Positions 45,063 to 54,000 of a stretch of 64,000 nt of DNA are shown here, one piece after another (the first letter of the stretch is position 1; the number at the start of each line of letters is the position of its first letter). A model generated the notes under the pieces. It ran no database searches. It was given only the letters and a program-made list of their open reading frames with translations, and was not told where the DNA came from. The position numbers and the translations under genes are program-made. The stretch comes from Euglena gracilis (Eukaryota; Euglenida; Euglenophyceae; Euglenales). The stretch covers positions 8,868,634-8,932,633 of the forward strand of contig CP154954.1 in NCBI GenBank assembly GCA_039621445.1. Direction: 5' to 3'.

Positions 45063-48000
45063 GTATATATATGTATATATATGTATATATAATGACATAT
45101 TATATATTATATATGTATTATATATGTATAAAATATATTGATATTTTATGACCTCCCACAAGTGTTTTGAGGGGTTTGAAAAAAAAGATGTAATGACATT
45201 TGCCTCACCAATTTGGGGAGGTTTCTGTGGCTTTCGCCGAATCCAGGGGATGAGCCAGCTGTCCAGCCGACAGATTTCCCATCTTGTCATCGTGAACTTC
45301 ACACACCGTCCCACTCCATGTCTCCTCCTTCACCTCCCCCCCCCCCCGCAGTGGACTCCACCGGCTATTCGCTCCCGAGCTCCGGCCCCGAGGCGGGCGC
45401 CGCGGCCGTCCAGGCGGCGGTGCTGCAGTCGCGGCTCGCCGCGGCGGAGCAGCAGCTGGGCCAGCGCGAGGCCACCGTGGCAGAGCTGCAGCAGAGGCTG
45501 GCCGCAGCGGACCGGGCGGCCGCGGAGGTGCCCCCCCCCCAAAACCATCCGCCGGTTTTTGTTGTTATACTCTGGTATTGTTTTGTTAATACACGTATTT
45601 TTGTTTTCTGCGCTGGTATTATTATTCTACTGATTTATTATTCTTATATTATTCTTATTCTTGTTATTCTCTGTTATTATTCTATATTTTTTTTGTAATC
45701 CAGGTATCAGCAACGAATTCAAAAGGGTTTATCTCTGTGGGTGAATGTTCAGTGCTGGGAATTTGTTTCCCCCATTGTCACCCAGCCGAAATTGTTGCTT
45801 TGGGTCAATAGTTGCGAGCTGTTCATCGTGTAAATTCATTTCCTGGCTGGAAATATGGCTTGACTTGTGAGGGACAACTTCTCAGCGGGTGGGGGGGCAT
45901 GTCTGATGAAGGAACAACAACTGGGTAGTGTTATGTTTGGGATCATTGATGGACAACTCCAGGGGTTTCTGCAGTTTTTCGTGGGTCTTCTTCCTTGAAT
46001 TTTTTTCAGCCAAAGTTGGCCCCCAAAAAAATTCTTTCCCCAAACAGCACAAAAGTTTTTCTTTCGCATAGTGGCTTCATGTTGAGATTTGATGTGGCCT
46101 TTTTGTGATGAAGTTCCATCAGAGTCGGAATCAGAGTGCGGACCATTCTGGAGTTTGGACTGTTTCCGGGTATTTTTAATCCAGCCCCAGGAGGTCAGGT
46201 GCATTTCAAAGCCACAAGAGGTGGGGAGGCTTCTCATGTTTGCCTTTTTTGGTGAAGAAAGGCAGTCCCGCATTGCGCATCCTTCCTTCTGTCCTCCGCA
46301 TCTGTCCTCGCATTCGACTTACCCTCATCCTGCCCACTGCCTCTGCGTGCGCCGACCAACCCAAGGCACACCCAAACCCACAGCCGGGGAATGAATTCAG
46401 AGATGGTTGTGAATGGGGGGGCAGAGCAGGGTGCTAAATGGGAATTGGTTTTGTACAGGGGAAGGAGAAGGGGGGGGGGGTAGTCTTTCTGTTCCGCGGC
46501 ACATGGCTCCAGAGAAGTTAGGTGTTTTTTGTTTTTTTATCGATTTGTTGGAAAAAAAAAACTCCTGAAAGCACCATTTTGGGGCATTTTTGGGGGGGCG
46601 TTCGGGAAAAATCTCCGGCATGTTGCGCCGGGTTTCCCCCGGGGGGGAGGAGGGAGGTCGACTCTACCCCTCCCCCCCCCCCCGATGAGAAAGGGGAGTC
46701 CAGACCACCCCCCTCCCCCCCCCCTGTCATTTCACTTTCCTGTCATGTCATTTAATTCCTTCGGGGGGGCTGGTTTTCTGTTGGTCTGCTCCCAGGCGGC
46801 GGAGCTGCGGCGCAAGCTGGCGGAGGCGGAGCAGCAGTGCAGCCACCTGCAGGGGGAGCTGGCCCAGAGCCGCATGTCCACCACCGCGTCCAACAGCCGG
46901 GGCTGGCCCGATGCGGCAGTCTGCGGCTTGCGTGGTGCCCGGGAGACCCAGGTGGGGTGGTCCCGGGCCCGAAAAAAAAATATATTTTTATATTTTAATT
47001 TAAAAAATTAAAAAGCACAACTCTGAAATCCCCACCGGGTCAGCAAACTATATGTTCGAAAAAAACTTACCCAGAAATCCTGCAGGTCAGCCCATTTTGG
47101 ATCCATTTCCCAATCAGGCTTGTGCTTAGTCGGGTGCCTACCCCACGGGGGGGGGGGTGCTAGGGGCAGGCACCCCATAGCACCCGATCCGACCCCCCCC
47201 CGGGGGGGGGGGTAGGGTTTTGGGGGGTGCCTGCCCCTAGCAGGCACCCCCCTCCGACCCCGGCGCCGAAGGCGCCGGGGGCCCAGAAAAGGCCATTTTC
47301 AATGAAACTTTTCTGGGTCCGGCCCGGACCCCTATCCCCCCCCCGGGGGGGGGTGTGCCTGCTAGGGGCAGGCACCCTATAGCACCCACCCCCACCCTCC
47401 CCCCCCCGGTTGGTAAGCACAAGCATGTTTCCAACCATTGGCCATTCAGCTCCCTCCAGGTCAAATAAATCTGGTACCGAATCAGTCTGATTCTGCTCGG
47501 CACCGGGGTGAATTCGTCGGAGGGGATCTGTTTGTGGGTTCTCTTTGTGGATCCCCACCAGTAGGAATTTTATCTCAAAATTGTCCGTTTCGGTTGCCCG
47601 TGTAGGGAAAGGTACAGCTTGAACTCACCCACGTGTCATCTTTCACCCCGTTGGGGAGGGCGATTCTTATCGTGCATTAGTCCCCAACCATTCGCCAGGA
47701 GAACCATTCGCGCGTGTCGCACAGTTGTATTTCTATATTACAAAAGGGCACAACGCCTGCGACAGACTCGGATGGTTCTTACGGTTTCAATTCTGATTGT
47801 GTGAATTTGGCTGATGCCTCTGAAACTTTGGAATTGCCTTTATGGTGTCATAATCATGTTCTCTTTTCCAATGTGGCGGTTGAGGAGTTTGCTTAGAGGG
47901 ATTTTGGCATTGCCTTTGTTTAAAGAGAGATTTATTGAATTAAAGGAAAAGTGCATTCGTTTTGTGGTAACGGCCTGGCTTCCTTCCCACGTTGCAGTGA

Positions 48001-51000
48001 AGTGTCCCGACAAACCCGATGCATCGTTTGCCGTGTGTTAGCTCCGCCGCTGCACACGTTCGTGCTCTGGAGCGCACCACAGCGATCCTTGCTTCTGTGC
48101 GGCGCTGTGGTGAGACTTCACTATTTCTGTGTGGCACCCCCTCTGCACGTTTACAGGAATGGGGCTTATGGCGAAATTGGCGGAACAAAATCCCGCCAAA
48201 TTTTTGTCCATATTTTTGTCCGAGGCCTCCAAACTGAGCCAGAAGCCTCCACGTTTTTTTCGAAAGTGTTCACCATTTAATCCATGATGTTAATAGAAAT
48301 GGCGCCAATTTAGAGATGATTCCTAACTGAAGATCAAAGATTCAATCACTTGTACGGGAAACCTCTAATTTGGAAAATGGCCCCTAATTTCAAAATTCAT
48401 GGGAGGTGCAATGTTTGTTTGAGAAATTTGCCATTTGTCAATTTTCTTTTCCATTTTTGACATGGTGGAAATCATGTAAAACTTGCAAAAATATGGTTCC
48501 ATCTCGCAGGTGAAGAAATGCGGGGGAATGTTATTTTGGGCTGCTGAATTCGATTCCAGGGAGAACATTATTTGGCGGAATATTGTTTGGGGAGGTATTT
48601 CAATAGGTCAATTACAAGCACGATACCCAGCTTAATCTGAGCACTTCTGTATTCACCTTAGTGCAATTTTAGCTAATTGTACACAATTTCGCGCACAAAA
48701 ATAGAGGTTCGATCAAAAAAAAACTTATGCTTTGCGTTCATAAACAAAGCGCTATGGAGAGGCTTTGTACTGCGAAGGACTAATTTCCCCACTTGGCATT
48801 GGACTAACGGCAGTGGGGGATGCCTTTCGAATTTTTGCACAAGTTTTGCACATTTTTTCGATTTTTCAAAAATACGCATTTTTGAAAAATCGCTCGCATT
48901 TTTGTGTATTTTCGTTGTTTTTTTTCAGTGCATTTTTTTGCTTTTTGGCGCATTTTTTCGTGATTTACCCAGTTTTTTTTTTGCATCTTTTGACCTTTTT
49001 TTTGCATTTTTCTTGCTATTTTTTGAATTTTCGAATTTTTGTACTAACAATTTCCTCATAATTTCATACAACATTTGTAATTTTTGTTCCATTTGATGTT
49101 TTTGGATAATTGCTTGCATTTTCATGATTTTTGATTTTTTTCCTCGGACTTTGAACATGCCCATTTTTTGCGCATTTTAGCGCATTTTCGCACATTTTTT
49201 CCAGGGCGGGCCTAAGCATTTCTCCCCCCCCCCCCGCCAATGGGCATCGGTCGTCACCCAATGAGAAGCTGCTGGAGCAGAACGCGACCATGTCCGCCAA
49301 CATTGAGACCCGGGCGGCGCTCAACACAGAGAAGACCCCATTCCCCCAAGGGGAGGGGCGGCGTGCGCTTGTAGCGGACCGACGCCTTCAGCGGCAGGCG
49401 GGCAGGGGGTGCGCTTTTATTTGGACCCTAAGCTTGTACGGCCCCGCGCTTCTATTAGGAGGGGGGGGGCGGGTTTCCCATTGTGGTGGTTACCCGGGGG
49501 GGTCGACACCCCCACCAGCAGGTCTTCCCATCCAGCCTCGGGGGGGAGGTATCACGATGCGCCTTCCGGGTGGCAAAGGTGATGGAGCGGCTGAACGACG
49601 TGCTGATGGAGCGGGAGGAGGTGGCCAACGAGTTCCGGCGCTACAAGGCCGCCGGGCACCTGGCCCAGGTCTAGTCACGTCTTGTGTGCGGCGGACGGGA
49701 GAGCCTACGACACACTAACGCTAACACTGCGTACACCAAGGCGAGTATCGCCCGGGTAGCTTTTTCCGCTGAGGTACCGGTCTCACACGCGGGAGGCGGT
49801 GGGTTTGAATCCCGTCGTGTGAGACCTGATCGATCCCGTATGGGCAGAGGGCATACCGCAGGGATCGATTGGCGCATCGTCGGCTGTGGACACGTCTCCC
49901 TTCTTCTGCAGGGTCCCACCCCTGCACACTGCCGGACGCTTGGGGTGGGTTTCAGAGCGAAAATTCCACCCCCATTCAGAAGAGCGAGATGCGCAGAAAA
50001 ACGGTGAAAAGCATATCGAGCACCAGCTCGCCAAGATTGCATAGGGGTCACTCTGGGCATTTCTACCGGCTCGAGAGTAGGTGCTTTTCGGGGAGCGTTT
50101 GTCGGTCCACAGTATCCCAGGCTGCCAGATGGAGTCTTCTTAAGTCTGTTAAGCCTAAGCGCCAGGTTATGGTTATGGGTATGTTAGGAACACGGTTGGG
50201 GTTAGTGTTTTAGCATGTGTTTAGGCTGAAATGTGGTTGGAAGTTAGTTAAAACCCTGGCCAAATTTTGTCCAAAAAGTACACCCAAAAACACGAAGAGG
50301 GTTTTAGGTTCAGGGTCAGGGTTAGCACCTCCTAACCCTGGCCTTACTCCTTCAATGAACCCTGATCAGCCAACAGCGGCAAAGGCGGGCCCACGAGGGC
50401 AACCCTGCTGCTGCTGCATTTTGCCTCCGAAAGAAGAATAGGCCGAAGCAGAAACCACGGGGAAGCGGGAAAGACACACACATTCTCCTCTCTTATTGAT
50501 TGTTGTATTTTATTATTGTTTTTATGGCCTCCCCAACAGGTGGGTCGCCTTGTGGAGCCCCTCGTCCAGGCCATGGCGGACGGCACCAACGGCTCCACCA
50601 CGGAGCTGCTGGACCGCGTCAAGCAGACCGTGTTCTCGGGAGCCAGCGCCTCCTTTCAGGTCGGTGCCTGACTGAACCTGAGGTTGTCCTGATCGCCCGT
50701 CTGGGGCTATAGCCTGGAGGAGCAGCTTGAGGAGGCTCAACTCGGGGGGTGGGAGTGCGTCTTATTTGTTTTTGTATGATTATGTTTGTGTCGCGTTATT
50801 TGAGCCCTCCCTCCCCGCTCGACCTCAGTTTGGTGTCTGGGTTTCAAGGTGGGTCCCCACCCATGGGTGTGGAGGGTTCCGGACGGATTTGGGGCTTTCT
50901 AGAACCCCAGAAAAAAGGTTGAGGTTTTTTCCCACAAAGCTTCACTCTAGGAATACTTTGGTTTTAATATGTTTTTCCCAAAAGAGAGAAACGTTAAAAA

Positions 51001-54000
51001 GTTGGGGTTTTTTTGTGTGCGCCAAGCGCTTTGCGCCAGGCCAAACAATTGAATCAACGGATTTTGTCACACCGCTGTTTCAGTGTGGAGGAAGGTGTCC
51101 CCCAGCCCTGTGACACCTGCTCAGACATCCCCCCCTTTGCTTTTACATCAGCATGTCAGACCCTATTCCCTTCTTCTCAAGGGGAGTATAAATGCCTGAA
51201 GCAGTCTATTTTTTTGTTTTTTTTTTGGTGCAAATCGCCTGAAACAAGTTGAACGACAAAGTGTTGGTTCCAGGTCCCAGGCATCAGATTGGAGCGTGTG
51301 ATTTCATTGCCGACAGATGTTATTCTGTCGCACAGAAGATCTGTCAATCTATCTTATTTAGCAGTTTAACAGTTTAACATTTATTACTTTTACTTATTTA
51401 TGCCGACCGTACGAGGGATTTTCATGCCCGAGAATTTGTCACAGTCCTGCCCGGGAAAATGTCAGAGTATCATCCAGCACCTCCCAATATTTCAGAGTCA
51501 AAGTCTTTGGAAATGCCCTGCTACTGCGCAACCCAGGAAACTCTCTCCCGCCCAGGAGAAAACAGCCAGAATTTTGGTTCTGCCCCCCCCCCCATACCTA
51601 CAGTCTCCAAGGTTTCCCGCTGCTGCCGACCTGTCAGGGGGGGGGTCTAAGATTTCTTATCTGTTGCCTGTCCATCAGTTTGTTTCATCGGAATGGGGGT
51701 GGGCGCCATTAAAATGGGAGCACAACGACACAGATTCAAAACAGTGCAGCATTTCAAACACAGGAAAAGACCCACGGGGTGCTGGTTCGCCCACATCAAC
51801 AGTGGACCCGTGCTTTCCGCCCCCCAAAAGGGGGCCCTGCCTACGGTGGAGGACGCACCAGAGCACGACCCGGACAACCTGCCATACCTGATGGAGGAGG
51901 ACTGCATCGTGATGCGGCGGCGGCAGGCCAGCGACCAGGCGGGTGTGACGTTGCGGCCGACCTCTCTATGGGGGCAGAGCTATGGCTGTACGGGAATCCC
52001 CGCAGCAGGGAGGGTGGGGGGGGGGTCCAACCCCCCCCCCCACCCCTTCCTTGAGGGCACCGATTTTTAGGTCAACATTTTCTGCCTTCGGCGCCAAAGG
52101 AATTTTATTTGGGCGGTGCCAGGGTGGGTGGGGGGGAGGGTCGGCCCACCCACCCACCCCCACCTCCCGGGTGGGAGGGTCGACCCCCCCCACCAGTATT
52201 TCCCGTAGAGCCCTGCACCCCCCCTGGCTGTCACTATGGGCCCTTGCAGCTGACTTTTTTTGTCATGTTGGAAAGTCCCCCCCAGGGCCCTCCCTCTGGA
52301 AGTCCAGAAAAGTTCAGCTGAGTGGGCGAATTTCCTCCTGTCCCCGCTGGACCATATTATTTTTTGAGGCAGAAATTTTTTTAAAAAAATTGAGGGGTTC
52401 AAAAAATTTGAACCCCTTTCTCAGGTGTTATTTTCCAGAATTTTGATTTGTATAAAAAGAAAAACTGCAAGGCATCGTTTTGTTGCATGATGGGAGTTTT
52501 CCCCAAGGTGGTGATTTTTTACAAGTCTGTTCCTGACAAAATGTGCACAGTCTGGACTTTGGCAGGGAATTTCTCCTCCAGGGAACCCACAGGGAAGTGC
52601 TTTCTTGGGCACCCCGACAGAGACCCCTCCCCCGGGATGGTCGACCCCAGCCTGCCGGCAACGGTCCTGCTGCGGCTCCCGCTCCAGCCCCAGCCAACAC
52701 CATCACCCCGCAGTCCAGCGTGGGGGACGCCGCATCGATGGAGCAGCCGGGCAGGGTGTGGTGGGATGAAGTGTGAAGAGGGCGTTCAAAGTCAATTCCA
52801 CCGGCGCACAGATGTGTGCACAGTTGGGTGCTGAAAGCAGGGATTACCTCAGTTTCGTGCCACAGAAAATCATGAAAAATCACGAAAAATAGCGAAGTCA
52901 CAAAAGAAATCACAAAAATCGCGAAAAGTCACAAAAAGATCACGAAAAGTCGCGAAAAGTCACGAAAAGATCGCGAAAAGTCGCGAAAAAAACACGAAGA
53001 ATCAGGAATGGCGACATGGGGTCTTCAGCACGAAACTGAGGGAATCCCTGCTGAAAGGCAAACTTTGGCCCAGGTTTCCAACACGGACGGGGGAGGGATT
53101 CCATTTCTGTCACCTGCCGTGCGAACTGCATTCCTTCGACCGCTGCTTCTTGTTTCTGCACCCGCGGCGTAAAGGCGACGTGGAACCCTCGACAGTGTTT
53201 GTCGTGTCTGCGTCGCCGCCTAAAAACCCCAGCTCATGGAGTGGACAGATCCGGTGCATTAACACACACGGTCTGTCACAACCATTGGGCGAAAAGCGTC
53301 CAACCCCCCCACTTGCAACACGCTCACAAACACGTTCCTTATAAGGACCGCTGGGGCTGGCTTACCAAACGACTTAGAAGAATTAAGCCTCGGCGCCGAA
53401 GGCGCTTGGAGGCAGGCACCAACTGAGTCGTGGAGGGGGGGTCTGAGTCAGGCTTGTGCTTAGTCGGGTGCCCACCCCACAGGGGGGGGGGGTGCTAGGG
53501 GCAGGCACCCCATAGCACCCCATCTGACCCCCCCCCCGGGACCGACCGGGGGCATACATCTCTCTAAGGTTCTGCGAACCCCCCCCGGGGGGGGGGGGGG
53601 GGCGGCTGCAGCCAGCCCCGACCTATTTGGACCCAGCCCAGCCGCAGCCGCCCCCTCCCCGGGGGGGGGGGGGAGTGCTGCTAGCCCTAGCTAGCCAGCC
53701 CCTTTTTTGGGGGTCCACCCCAAAATTTTTCGGCGCAAAGCGCCGAAATTTTTTGAAAAACTGTGTTCTAAAGTGGCCAAAAATGGGGTTTGGGGGGCGT
53801 TTGGGGCATTTTGGGGGGGTTTCAGATGCATCATTTTTTCAAAACTGTGTTTTGCAGGTCATTTTTGGGCATTTTTCCGATTTCAGTCCAGCTCGCCCCG
53901 GTTCGGGTCCAGCCCGCCCCCCCCGGGGGGGGGGGGGGCGGGCTAGCCCAGCAACCCCCCGGGGTCCTTAAAGAGATGTATGACCGGGGGGGGGGGTGCT

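Noticed and set aside
52749-52776. Stop after GRVWWDEV as the end of the coiled-coil gene
   Set aside because: Possible, but it would leave the biased exons at 54646 and 56403 without any start; the CAG-rule edge at 52748 joins them in frame.
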